From: Trichuris trichiura
Lineage: Eukaryota > Nematoda > Enoplea > Trichinellida > Trichuridae
Assembly: GCA_037903355.1 (NCBI GenBank)
Contig: JBAJFE010000014.1
Span: forward strand, 7,626,001 to 7,690,000
Length of the DNA: 64,000 nt
Direction of reading: 5' to 3'
Shown here: positions 45,101 through 54,213 of the stretch, piece by piece
Position numbering within the stretch: position 1 is the first letter of the stretch
Layout of the letters: each line of letters opens with the position of its first letter
Translations under genes and position numbers: made by a program
Notes under the pieces: generated by a model
Databases searched by the model: none
What the model was told of the DNA's origin: nothing
Seen by the model: the letters and a program-made list of their open reading frames with translations, nothing else

Positions 45101-48100
45101 AAAAGTTTACTTTAGAACTTCGTACGTTTTTTATCGCGGACAAAGAGAGCAGAACTAAACGCGGTGTTACGCCATCACCTCCCGTTTTCGGCGCGATGCC
45201 CAGTATGGCTGCGCAATATTGTTTATTACTTTAATACTTAGCTTATAGGTGTTCATCGGTTAACCGATCTGAGACACATAGACAGTTCTGACATAAATAT
45301 TAGTGCCAAAGATACCTCGAAAAAGACTAGCTCGTTTGCTCAGGTATCTTATAGCAACCATTCAGCCATCCTCTAAACAATGATGCTCGCATTTTCAGCA
45401 CTTGAACAAGACCCACTCTGCTCACAGTCTATTCTCTCAACTTGATCCTCCGAAGACAAAAAATGGTTCTGAAGTTTCATTGGTAATAAGTCTTATACTT
45501 TTAGCTATCTGTCTTATTCGCTAGAGCAGTTGGTACGTCCAGATGTCCTGTTATTTTGCGTGTCTCTAGTGGAAGTACAGAAGAAACGTGTCTACCCTTG
45601 GTATTTTTCACACCCTATGATTAACTTGTATGCATGAGGGCAGATCGAAGGAAAGTCCCAGAAGCTTAGTATATTTTTTCTTCAATCAAATGAAGTGCTA
45701 CCTTAAACGTGCCGTGTCGAAGCGCTGTCCTTAATTTGCTATTTCCAACTGACAAACAATAACAGTGCGCTTCCTCAACATGGTATTACTGTGCTTTCAA
45801 AGTAATCATTGGTAATAGTTAGTTTCATCCAAATTTACATAGGTATTCTACTCGTTCTGATCTTCGTGAAGGCGAGAGCGTACCGCAGCTTTCTGACCTG
45901 TTGAAATCTACAACCGGCTGTTTCTTGACGGCCTAATGTACTTTTCCTACGGTAGGTTTACCGAGCGTTTCCCAGCTTCATTTCTCTCTATTCTTGTAGG
46001 AATACGTTTTTATGCAGTCATTTTATTTAATAATTCTTTGTAAAACTAGTAGAGCTTTCGAAACTGTTTGTCAACCTCCATTGCCTGCATATCTACACAA
46101 CAGTATCGATGTGCCCCTTTGACTGTTCCGACTGGAGATGGAACCTAACAGTTCCGAAAACTTAGCGTTTCAGGTATGTGTTTAAAAAAGTGAGCTGTTG
46201 CTGCGAAAAGTCTTTTCGTTAATTTTGACCTACTTGTTCTGGAAGAAACTACTGTCAAAGGAAATATTGCTACTTTCACCACTCATCCACGCCAAAGGTG
46301 AAACTTCTGAAATATTTCGTATTCTGTCTATTTGTTTGAGCGACACTACGTTAACTGCCTTTCCAGATGAAAGAGCTGAGCATTGTCTTATACATCTTAC
46401 GTCAATAACTTACTTTGTAATCAACTGCAAGGCAGAAAATGTTTCCTAAAAGAAAAGTTCACAATTATAAAAGTTAAGTGCCTCTGGACTGATGGGCAGA
46501 TTAATGAACACTGAGTGGTACGCTTTTATGCTTTAAAATACTAACGCAGACGAGCTTGAACTCTGCATGCTTCTTAACGAGTTTGAGTATTTTCAAGATG
46601 TAGTTTTTCTTACGGCTTTCTGTCTTGCCCGTTATTGGTTTCTGAAATAACCGAAGCAAATGCCCTGGCCACCGATGGATGAGCAGTTACTAAGGAAAAA
46701 TTCAGAACAATCTTATACTTTCGAAGCTTTCGGGACCAATCTTGTCCCGTCGTCAGCAATGACGGTAGTGCACTAAACAACCGTAACGAGCATTAAACGC
46801 TCGAACAACGAACAAGACGGAAAGCCGTAAAAAAACTCCATCATGAAAACGCAGACGAGCCTTCTTTTACTACATGTCTATTTTTACAAGCGAGGGATCG
46901 CACTTGAGTCCCTATATTTTTCCCCATCTGAAGTGGTTGCATGTAATGTTCAGCCTTACTGAGGTCAGTATCAAGTGCTACTTGCTACTATTACTGTGGA
47001 AGGATGATAGTCCATTAATATTAAAAAGAAGATTGGTTAACGCTGAAAATAGCAGCTGCATTTTTCATCAGCGTAAAGAAAGCCACTTGAGAATCGGTGA
47101 ACTGATCTTATTAAAAGCCCAGTTAGGTGTGCCAGGTTTGAATACGGTGAAATAGTACAACAAAGTTTTCCTAACATAAGACTTTTGGGTTGAGCGTCTG
47201 GTTACATTCTGTGGCATGTTCTGCCACAGCAGAGGCTTGTTTGGCTTTTTCCATGGTGATTATCGGGTTGAAAATTGGTCTTCCTCTTTATGTAGTTCCA
47301 TTGCCACTGCTATTGAGCATGGCCTTCACATTGTTGTAACTTGCAAGCTTTTTTAAGTGTTCATTAAATCTATGTTCTAAAGTGTTCCCCGTTTCGCCAA
47401 TATAAATTCCTGAGCAAGAGCATTCCACTGCGTATACTAATCCTGTCTTCTTGTTTGTTGGGATTTTTGTTTTGTCCGAGCGAAGAATTGATCTGAGGTT
47501 AGGGGAGCTCTTGAAGAAGACTCTGAAACCTAACGTTCTTCCTAGCCGGGTAATTTTTTCTCCTAAGCTAGCCACATAGGGAATAACTAAGCAAGGCTGG
47601 TGCGAAGCGTTCTCTGCACTAGGTTCACGTTTTCGAAGCTTGTAGTTGAATACTTGGCTAATAAAAGACCTGGGATATCCGTTCTTGTAGAAAATGTTTC
47701 GAATGTGGTTGAACTCTGGTTGAAGATATTCAGGACTGCATAATTTGATTGCTCGGTCAATCATTCCGGAGAGGATACCTCGCATTACTGATCTGGGGTG
47801 ATGTGATGAAAAGTTGAGGTACTGATCCGTGTGCGTGGGTTTTCTATATACTCTGGTTTTTAGCCCATCGTTTGTGCGAATAATTAAAGCGTCTAGAAAG
47901 GGTAGGGTGTTGATGTCTTCTTTTTCCATTGTGAAAACAATTTGGTTCGGGCGGATGTTGTTGAGGGATTGTAAAAATTGCTCTTCCTTTCCAGCTTTAA
48001 TAATTACGAATATGTCGTCTACGTACCTTTTGAAAAGGCGTGGAGCTATGTGCCTGTCTACCGTTGCGAACATCTCTCTTTCAATGCTTTCCATAAAAAT

Positions 48101-51100
48101 TTCTGCTAATACTGGAGATAAGGGGCTGCCCATAGGTACTCCGCTAGATTGTTTGTAGTACTTGTTATCAAAAGTGAAATGATTGCCTTCTTCCATGCAA
48201 AAGGAAACCAATTTGACAATGTGAAAGGGATTTAGTTAAGTTCTCGTGGGTAGACTTGTGTCTGCATTGAGGAGATTGTGTAAGATCTCAAGTGTATCTG
48301 ATATGGGGATGCTCGGGAATAGTTCTTTTACGTCATAACTAACCAGAGTCTCATCTGGTTCTAGGTAGTGACTCCGGATTTCGTTGACAAAAGTTTTGCT
48401 ATTTTTGATAAAGGACGGCTCTTTGCCAGTAAGCGGTTTGATGATCGTTCCTAAGTATCGACTGAGTTCACTTGTGATACTATTAATGATGGAGACTATT
48501 GGTCTCATTGGAATCCCTGGTTTGTGTACTTTTGGGAGACCATAGAGCTCAGGGGGTCTGAAGTTCGATGCAAACTTAAGATGTGCTATCATTTTGCTGA
48601 ATTCAGGTTCGTTGGTCTCAGCGGCATATGTGATGAGGAGAGATCGAAGATTTTTCCGGGAAGTCTCTGTAGGGTCAGTGGGTAAAGGGGCATAATTGTT
48701 GGTGCTTAAGATAGCTGTCATTTTTTCTATGTAGGTGTTTCTGTCTAGTAGAACTATTTTATTCCCTTTATCGGCTTAAGTGATAATTTTGTTCGGTTGA
48801 TTTCGAAGCTGATGTAGGCAGTTCATCTCATGTCGACTTAAGTTAGGAGTGGCGTTGAAGCGGTGATGTAAGATTAATGTAGATAAAGTGCTTTTAATCT
48901 GTCTGGCTCTTTGCGGGTCTGTCGAAGATAAGCTGTCTTCAATTGAGGTAACGATACCGAGAATGGGTGGTCGTTTAGGGGTGGGAACGAAGTTCAGTCC
49001 CTTTTTTAGTATGGCCTTCTCATTTTCACTTATAGAGGAGGAGCTGAGGTTTACTATTGTTGTATTTAGTTCCGACTCAGTGGTCCTTTGTAAGCTATTG
49101 CTGTAGACATTTAGAGAAGTCACCGGGAAACTCGCCTGAAGTCTATCAAATTTCCTTTTTAATGCCTGTTTTTGTGTCGTGCAAACTGTTCCTGCGGCCA
49201 CATCCACATGTCTACAGACATGTGGATGTGGCCGCAACAAAGTTTTCCATGAATTTTGTTTGAAAAGCAGACAGTAGCACTGCCAACATATTGCAGCAAA
49301 TACCTAAGTTGCTGTTAATATTAGTATAAACCATTTGGTACGCTAGTCTGACTAAAAAAGTGGCGGTTATTTGGAAGAGTGATTGTCAAGAAGCGATAGG
49401 AAAATAAGTAGGTAACCTGACTGGCTTCTAGCACGCAGGGAAGCGATTATGAACGTTTCTTCTGCTTTCTACCGTGAAAAATTATTGAAATCAAAAAGCA
49501 TGAGGATGAAAAGGGGTGAGTATTCCGACCGAAAAAACAACATGCATGGGGTACAAAAATGTTTTTGTGGTTCAAGCGTATCCGTTATTCAGAAGTTCCA
49601 AATGCAGAGCCACCGCAAGGCCACTCCCTACGGGGGCGTTTTTGATTCATCCGGTATTTAGACTTTTAGGATTTTCACCGCTGCCACTCTTTTGTTGGGC
49701 TGGGAGAGAACCTGACTCTTGCAGTAAAAATCTCAATCGAGCTTGCCTTTAAGTCTGTCCGGCTGATTGTCACGCAGTTCGAACATAATAGTCATTCCTT
49801 CTGGATGTACCTCACTGCCGCGTACAATCCAGCAAACGCAAAGCAATTCTCTTAATATACACCAACTTTCGCTTGAACTTAGCGCTGCTGAACCAAAGTG
49901 AAGGCAGTGGCGGGTCTGCTTGGGAGAATCATGCGGAACCAAGGATGCGATGAGATAGTTTCCACACAAATGTCTGACGTTTCGTGGGAATTCTGTAGCG
50001 CAATCGACTCTTCTGTCCTTGCTTTGTTGAGTCAAATCGTGTGGAACTTTTCTGCCCAGCAAGTTCCCGTAACGAAGGCTTTGAACTTCAGTCAAATAAG
50101 AGCAGGACAAAATCGTTACTAACTGGCATTTCGTTTATCCAGTACCCTTCTTTACCTCTCTATGGTGGGCACCTAAATGGGAAACCGGCGACAGTCTGCA
50201 CCACTGGTATATAAGGTGCCAAACTCAGGATTTGTGCATTTTTCGAACCACAGTTCTGCTGTACGCAGAATTGCAGCATTTTCAATGGGTTACGGCCACT
50301 TGACCGATAGGTAGTTTGGTCGGTAGTTTGTCCTCCTTGAGCTGGTAAAAACGTAGAACACTTGAAAAAACACTGAAAATTTTTGAAAGCGTTAGAACCC
50401 TAAGTGGGTAGACTTCTTAAGCGAGTGAAAAGAGGCAGGAAAAATCGCACTGTCGTTGCCTTTCCTCCTGCGTGCATAATATATGTCGCGTTACGTTATT
50501 TTCTTTCCACGAAATAAGAAATTTTTTACAGGTGTGAGGTTTTACGACTTGAGGAATAATCCATGTCCGGGCTATGCTAAAATCATACGCTTTCTTCTGC
50601 CGTCCTTCGTGAAGCGCTTGAGTCATTCCTTGCCAACCAATTTATGTTGTTCACACTACTCATAGGTTAATTAGTTAATAATTGCTTTCGTTACTAGAAC
50701 GACTGTTCTTTTATTGCAAAGTTGGTATTCCAGTAATTCTTGTTTTATTTAATAATCCAGTCAAAGAGAAAGAGTAATCTTAACGGCAGTTCTGATTTGT
50801 GAGAAAGAGCAACTGAATGCTCGACAAATGAGTAATTAGCTCCCTCACATTGATGACCAGAAACTGGAGCACTTCTGAAGCGCAGACTGGCATTACTTTA
50901 TACTTTCCCCAGCAATTTCTTTACCCGTTCGTTTGTAGGCCATGTTGAAGTTCAATTACAGATATACTACAATGGAAAAAATAATGACTGAAGATCAGCA
51001 TGAAAATTCTGAAATTTGTTAAAAGACATTCAGTATTCCGAAAGGAGATCTTGTATTCAAGTAATAAAACAGAACGATTATAATGATTTGCCTAATAAAA

Positions 51101-54100
51101 CTGCTCACGGCAATGGCGCAATTTCCATGCGTTTACTGTAAGCGATCACAAGGCTAAGGGCATTGTGATCGCTTTATGCCCATATCTCTGCTTACGTCAA
51201 GCCACATGTAACACCGTGCGCTACTATATCGCTCAAAAGTGACTACAGTTGGATGTAATTAGTTGCTCTTCTTGGTAAATCAGAATTACCGTTATGATTA
51301 CTCTTTCTCCTTGACTCGATTATTAAATAAAACAAGGATTACCGGAATACAAACTTTGTTATATAAGAACAGTCGTTCTAGTAACCAAAGCAATTGTTAA
51401 CCGATTAACCCATGTGTAGTGTGAACAACATAAATAGGTTGAGCAAGGAATGATTCAAGCGCTTCACAAAGGACGGCAGAAGAAAGCGTATGATTTTAGC
51501 ATATCCCGTACGTGGATTATTCTTCAAGTCATGAAACCACATATCTGTAAAAAATTTCTTCTTGCGTGGAAAGAAAATAGCGAAACGCAGCATATATTAC
51601 GCGCGCAGGAGGAAAGGCAACGGCAATGCATTTTCTCCTGCCTCTCTTCAACCGTTTTGGAATTCTACCCATTTCGGGCCCCAACGCATTTGAAACTTTT
51701 AGATGATTGTTTTTCACCCGTTATACACTTTCACCAGTCCAAGGAAAACGATCTGACGCCCAAATCACAGCCACCAATCCTGACTGTATATTGAGCTTAT
51801 CCGACGATGAATTTTCGTTGCTCCACCGTGAGTATTGAAACAGAAGGTAGTGTGCTGTGTGTTGAATGACCTCGTGCATGTATGAAGTTCTTGCTAACCA
51901 TTACAAAAGTGAACATAGTGAGCTCACTAGATAAAACATCTTTTGTTGAGCTTTCATATCAGCAGAAAAACTGGGCGTACAAATCTTTTAGAAATTTGCT
52001 GAACTATGTGAAGCTAGTATCAACGGGACTTGCTCTAAGTCAACAGTTCCTCTTTATTCTAAGAGATTTTTCATTCAAACTGAGTGGCCAGTTGTATAAA
52101 TCTAATGACAGTGAAAGTTATGATGCGGCTTGTATGTGAACTTTTGACCTTATTGCTGCAAAACTGCTAACCATTCATTTATTATGTTTAGTCTGTTCAT
52201 CCATGTTTCAAAGAGAATAAGTTTGCCTCAACAACGGTGATTGATCCGCACTCCTCACCGAAACCTGCAGTCAGTTCACAAGGTTTGGGTAGTAGAAATT
52301 CTAGAAACGTGACGTTTAAGTCATCCCTATCTGAATGCGAGGAACTGGTTGATAAGGACAAAATCCAGTGTCAATCGGCCAGTGCCAAGGAACAGCCAGC
52401 AGAGAAGAATGGTGTGGAAAGCAGCATAGACCATGTGCTGTCTACCCATACCGCCAGCATTTCGAGATTCGAAGCTAACCATGTGGATTTCGATATGCGA
52501 TTAGCCGAGGCGATTCGCGGGTCAAGTCTTGCTGAAGGTGACTACCTAATTCGACGGAAGGCACTGAATCCGTTTACACTTAAGTTCATCGATCCTGTGG
52601 TAGAGACTAAATATCGCAGGCATTTTTGCGCCGAGCCACCTGGCGTTCCAAGACGTAACGGATTTGTCAGCACGCTAACGCGCTTAACCCGGCACCAGGA
52701 AAAAGGTCGAGATCAGTGGCAAGTTGATGCTCCTAAAATGAGCGTTCTTTTCGACGTATTGATCTCTATTTTGATGTTCATAGTTTTAAACTCACTTGCT
52801 TTTTTTGGCTTCGGCGTTTCCAACATTGGCTTCGTTGTCTACGTACTGTTGTGCCTGTTTTTCGTCGTAGCTTTCCTTTGCTTGACAGCATTCTACTTAA
52901 AACGGCATGGAAGTCTGCTGCCGGTGCTGGTCAAATGGTGGCCGAAACATGTTTTCAGCCTTTTATTAATCAACCTTCCTCTTGGCATCATGTTGACCAA
53001 TTTGCACTGCCCGGCTGAGCAGTTTAGTTTTATTCAGACAGTTAACATGGGCGAAAATTATCTCTTATTCATCTGCCTCATGATAATGATGGTCATGTTC
53101 GGCCACGTTAACTTCAGCCAGATTCGCAGTTGGCCAAAATCAGTTTCCTGTTTTTTACTCGGTCTTGGGTTGATTGGCTTGGTACAGTTTTGCTTGCACA
53201 GCTGCGATGGGGAAACGCTGATTTTGGTGAACATGGCACTGGCTAACTCGTCTTCGCGTCACGACTTTTTTGACAACAATGCAACTGCAGGCTCGTCACT
53301 TGTTTACAACATAAGTGGCCAAATATCTGGCACATACAGCGATTCCAAAGCCTGCTTTCAGACCGAGGTATACATTGTGGTGTTTTTGTCTTTCTTATTG
53401 ATAGTCTTCGTGAACTATCAGTTTGAAGCTAGCTTTCGAATGAGCTTCTATGGAGACATGCAAGCTTGTGAGACTATCCGCAAAATGAAGGAAATGAAAG
53501 ACCAGGCTGATTGGCTGCTCAGTAACATCATACCCCATCACGTCGTGGAGCATCTAGCGCGTACATCGAAATACTCAGAAAACCACGAAATGATTGCCGT
53601 GTTGTTTGCTAGCATTGTAAATTGGAATGAAATGTACGAAGAGACCTATGAGGGCGGTCGGGAATTTCTGCGTGTTCTCAATGAGTTGATAAGTGACTTT
53701 GACGATCTTCTTGACCGTCCTGAGTTTATCCAGGTGGAGAAGATCAAAACAATCGGTCCAACCTATATGGCAGCTGCCGGACTGAACCCTGAACGTCGGC
53801 GCCTTAGCATGCACCCCTACAGTCACTTGTACGCTTTGATGGAATTCGCTTTGGCTTTGCAGGAAACCTTGGACAATTTTAACAAGGATCTTCTGAGCTT
53901 TGAATTTATCATGAAAATAGGATACAACATCGGACCTGTTACTGCAGGCGTCATTGGAACTACTAAATTGTATTACGATATTTGGGGCGACACAGTCAAC
54001 ATAAGTAGCCGCATGTATTCGACCGGAGTCAAAGGAAGAATTCAAGTTAGTCGACAAGCGAAGGACCGACTGGAAAGTGTTTACGACTTTGAATTTCGTG

Positions 54101-54213
54101 ATCATATTGACATCAAAGGAGTAGATGGGGGTATGGATGTTTTTCTGTTAAAGCAGCGAAAACAGAACATGACTCCACGCTTGCAAAAGCCGTTAGAGTT
54201 GGATGGACCTTAA
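37344..54213 (+). CDS. ADCY9: Adenylyl cyclase, type 9-like (four-exon gene model)
   Basis: The protein makes cyclic AMP from ATP at the plasma membrane and in animals is stimulated by Gs-alpha. Assembled from 37344-38451, 44699-45034, 46367-46440 (end uncertain) and 52192-54213, the model is about 1,170-1,180 residues, against about 1,350 for human ADCY9. Order: cytosolic N-terminus, six membrane segments, C1 catalytic domain, linker, six membrane segments, C2 domain, short C-terminus. Similarity is closest to ADCY9 and nematode ACY-1: FPQ..RFR at the N-terminus, CEKISTLG/DCYYC in C1 and NIIPHHV before C2. Metal-binding aspartates and C2 purine-binding residues are present. The introns are swollen by transposons; codon phases agree at every junction. 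Exons 1, 2 and 4 are secure, exon 3 less so. Confidence 0.9.
39128..39186 (+). repeat. Compound microsatellite (TTG)n(TG)n(GA)n
   Basis: Adjacent runs of TTG, GT and GA in cyclase intron 1. Confidence 0.95.
39352..39389 (-). ncRNA. Hammerhead-ribozyme-like motif
   Basis: Minus-strand CTGAAGA, cggatc/ggcctg imperfect stem, GAAA, gctcaggag. Core present; helix II has mismatches. Confidence 0.55.
39424..39462 (+). ncRNA. Hammerhead-ribozyme-like motif
   Basis: CTGAAGA, gggtc, loop tcgatt, gaccc, GAAA, gctcaggagtt with ctc/gag helix III. The flanks ttaag and cttta could make part of helix I. Confidence 0.65.
39530..40448. other. Intron sequence with a small tandem repeat
   Basis: Between 40126 and 40245 a degenerate repeat based on gtcggttNgtcgacaggtcc occurs about four to five times. 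The rest of this part of intron 1 shows nothing recognisable; the 111-codon frame at 39577 has no domain. Confidence 0.6.
40449..41369. mobile_element. hAT non-autonomous element, copy C (intron 1, inverted)
   Basis: Same family as copies A and B but inverted and more diverged. It runs from cagcgtttcc to ggttgggaaacactg, with an extra segment of about 85 bases (about 41030-41110). The plus strand keeps a C-terminal hAT peptide (RRGDLRLLLTTAKPDVDKL, about 40573-40640). The flanking octamers do not match, so the duplication has decayed or the end was rearranged. Confidence 0.8.
41812..42408. mobile_element. Second-family hAT non-autonomous element (intron 1)
   Basis: Ends CAGTTTTTCTCAG and, in complement, CAATGATTCTCACGG. 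The flanking octamers tcttagag and tttcagag match at six of eight positions. The 3' part (agcatgcaacNttatcttaa, ccttccgatgcacNtcaaca) is shared with 62338-62528. No coding sequence. Confidence 0.65.
42417..43237. other. Intron 1 sequence, nothing recognised
   Basis: AT-rich intronic sequence with frames under 70 codons. Confidence 0.5.
43240..44518 (-). mobile_element. Mariner element (intron 1, TA TSD)
   Basis: Terminal inverted repeats cgccggttgttcgaaaagtt (left) and, in complement, cgagggatgttcggaaagtt (right), flanked by TA at 43238-43239 and 44519-44520. At 1,279 bp it has the usual mariner length and holds one transposase gene on the minus strand. Confidence 0.9.
43451..44322 (-). pseudogene. 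Mariner transposase (one stop, one frameshift)
   Basis: Frame 1 (44322-43726) gives IKFLSKLGW and the helix-turn-helix VVYEWISRLKEGREAAKDD, then the first catalytic Asp in IGDETWVYQYDP. At MATIF a TGA stop and then a one-base frameshift intervene. Frame 2 (43654-43451) continues with FHHDNAPAHSS (second Asp) and NVAPSDFLF (third Asp). Thirty-four residues separate the last two, the DD34D spacing of mariner. All three catalytic residues survive, so decay is moderate. The start codon is unclear (TTG where ATG is expected). Confidence 0.9.
44699..45034 (+). CDS. ADCY9: Cyclase exon 2: core of C1
   Basis: The acceptor tcttttcttgtag|GC completes Gly370, and the next codon is the second metal-binding Asp in GDCYYCVSGCPEPRADHA. 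It continues through MRVGIHTGTVLCGIVGRQRF and KFDVFSNDVDLANMMES to EEGPVYKN, ending with one base before gtaagt. The frame upstream of 44699 (44572 on) is intron. Read-through past 45034 meets a stop 22 codons later, so the donor is well supported. Confidence 0.95.
45035..46366 (+). other. Cyclase intron 2
   Basis: Bounded by aaca|gtaagt and tttccag|at. No transposon or other gene recognised inside it. Confidence 0.5.
46367..46440 (+). CDS. ADCY9: Cyclase exon 3 (microexon, end of C1)
   Basis: After the acceptor actgcctttccag the phase carried from exon 2 gives N-ERAEHCLIHLTSITYFVI. This fits the last C1 strand, which reads ...GLKTYLI in human ADCY9. Two donors keep the phase for exon 4: gtaatc after TYF (exon ends 46416) and gtttcc after AEN (46440). 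The first is the better splice site; the second keeps more of the conserved strand. A stop follows at 46447. The exon is short and rests on weak similarity. Confidence 0.5.
46556..46847. mobile_element. PLE-derived insertion with hammerhead and 13 bp TSD (intron 3)
   Basis: A 292 bp insertion flanked by exact AACGCAGACGAGC at 46543-46555 and 46848-46860. The outer ends pair (ttacggctttctgtcttgcc with acaagacggaaagccgtaa). The left arm carries the cgatggatgagc block and one hammerhead-like motif; the right arm is shorter and lacks it. Non-coding. Confidence 0.85.
46719..46756 (-). ncRNA. Hammerhead-ribozyme-like motif
   Basis: Minus-strand CTGACGA, gggac, loop aagattg, gtccc, GAAA, gcttcgaaa. 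Core complete. Confidence 0.62.
47172..49225 (-). pseudogene. PLE reverse transcriptase / GIY-YIG protein (nearly full, with stops)
   Basis: This is the most complete PLE protein in the window. N-terminal region 49225-48776; RT fingers PPELYGLPKVHKPGIPMRPI (about 48560); SYDVKELFPSIPI; GVPMGSPLSPVLAEIF; catalytic YVDDIFVI (about 48025); HPRSVMRGILSGMIDRAI; GIY-YIG core CSCSGIYIGETGNTLEHRF (about 47400). One continuous frame apart from stops at 48776, 48236, 47288 and about 47175. The first two each replace a Lys codon (AAA to TAA) after Thr, judged against the copies at 18-20 kb. Not functional as written. Confidence 0.92.
47172..49234 (-). mobile_element. 3'-truncated Penelope-like element (14 bp TSD)
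   Basis: Flanked by exact CAACAAAGTTTTCC at 47158-47171 and 49235-49248 inside cyclase intron 3. It keeps most of the PLE protein but stops before the final tail and has no hammerhead at either end. The element's 5' edge (49194-49236) is a perfect 21 bp-arm hairpin. Confidence 0.85.
49194..49236. repeat. Perfect 21 bp inverted repeat at the PLE 5' edge
   Basis: tgcggccacatccacatgtc and its complement are separated by about two bases. The outer arm abuts the target-site duplication, so it was probably made during insertion, for example by snap-back copying. Confidence 0.9.
49249..50365. other. Intron 3 sequence, nothing recognised
   Basis: Frames of up to 125 codons (49733-50110, -) have no recognised domain. 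No splice-bounded segment with cyclase similarity was seen. Confidence 0.45.
50370..51705. repeat. Large inverted repeat with a PLE end in its loop
   Basis: The arms (about 50370-50820 and 51255-51705) pair imperfectly, for example cctttcctcctgcgtgcata with its partner near 51595 and aatcttaacggNNgttctga near 50785. Matching frames of about 60 codons in both arms (RQKKAYDFSI, then KPHxCKKFL, then EERQRQC) are equivalent by symmetry; whether they were once coding is unknown. The loop contains a degenerate PLE terminus (about 50925-51040: cgttcgtttgtaggc, gttaaaagacatt). It lies in cyclase intron 3. Confidence 0.75.
51706..52191 (+). other. End of cyclase intron 3
   Basis: AT-rich; ends in the acceptor tttattatgtttag. 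An 85-codon frame at 51882-52139 has no similarity to the cyclase and is taken as intronic. Confidence 0.5.
52192..54213 (+). CDS. ADCY9: Cyclase exon 4: linker, second membrane domain, C2, stop
   Basis: The acceptor ttatgtttag lies on an in-frame TAG, so coding starts at 52192 rather than at the internal GTG at 52237. A polar linker (about 130 residues) precedes hydrophobic segments between about 52740 and 53430. The large extracellular loop has N-glycosylation sequons (NSSS, NNAT, NISG). C2 starts at about 53510 with ADWLLSNIIPHHVVEHL, then VLFASIVNWNEMYEE, EKIKTIGPTYMAAAGL and YYDIWGDTVNISSRM, supplying the purine-site Lys and Asp and the Asn/Arg pair. A Lys in IDIKGVDGG follows, then TAA. 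No intron interrupts 2 kb. Confidence 0.96.
   Translation, partial: SVHPCFKENKFASTTVIDPHSSPKPAVSSQGLGSRNSRNVTFKSSLSECEELVDKDKIQCQSASAKEQPAEKNGVESSIDHVLSTHTASISRFEANHVDFDMRLAEAIRGSSLAEGDYLIRRKALNPFTLKFIDPVVETKYRRHFCAEPPGVPRRNGFVSTLTRLTRHQEKGRDQWQVDAPKMSVLFDVLISILMFIVLNSLAFFGFGVSNIGFVVYVLLCLFFVVAFLCLTAFYLKRHGSLLPVLVKWWPKHVFSLLLINLPLGIMLTNLHCPAEQFSFIQTVNMGENYLLFICLMIMMVMFGHVNFSQIRSWPKSVSCFLLGLGLIGLVQFCLHSCDGETLILVNMALANSSSRHDFFDNNATAGSSLVYNISGQISGTYSDSKACFQTEVYIVVFLSFLLIVFVNYQFEASFRMSFYGDMQACETIRKMKEMKDQADWLLSNIIPHHVVEHLARTSKYSENHEMIAVLFASIVNWNEMYEETYEGGREFLRVLNELISDFDDLLDRPEFIQVEKIKTIGPTYMAAAGLNPERRRLSMHPYSHLYALMEFALALQETLDNFNKDLLSFEFIMKIGYNIGPVTAGVIGTTKLYYDIWGDTVNISSRMYSTGVKGRIQVSRQAKDRLESVYDFEFRDHIDIKGVDGGMDVFLLKQRKQNMTPRLQKPLELDGP

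Noticed and set aside
45035..45160. Possible third cyclase exon after a 43-base intron (gtaagt...tgtgcag, then a frame with EGIKVYF)
   Set aside because: The peptide resembles the end of C1 but is in the wrong phase. In the phase carried from exon 2 a stop appears after 12 codons. The segment at 46367 fits in phase.
52237..52239. GTG as start of the second large cyclase frame
   Set aside because: The frame extends upstream to a splice acceptor at 52191, and the protein continues the cyclase linker. GTG is not a plausible start here.
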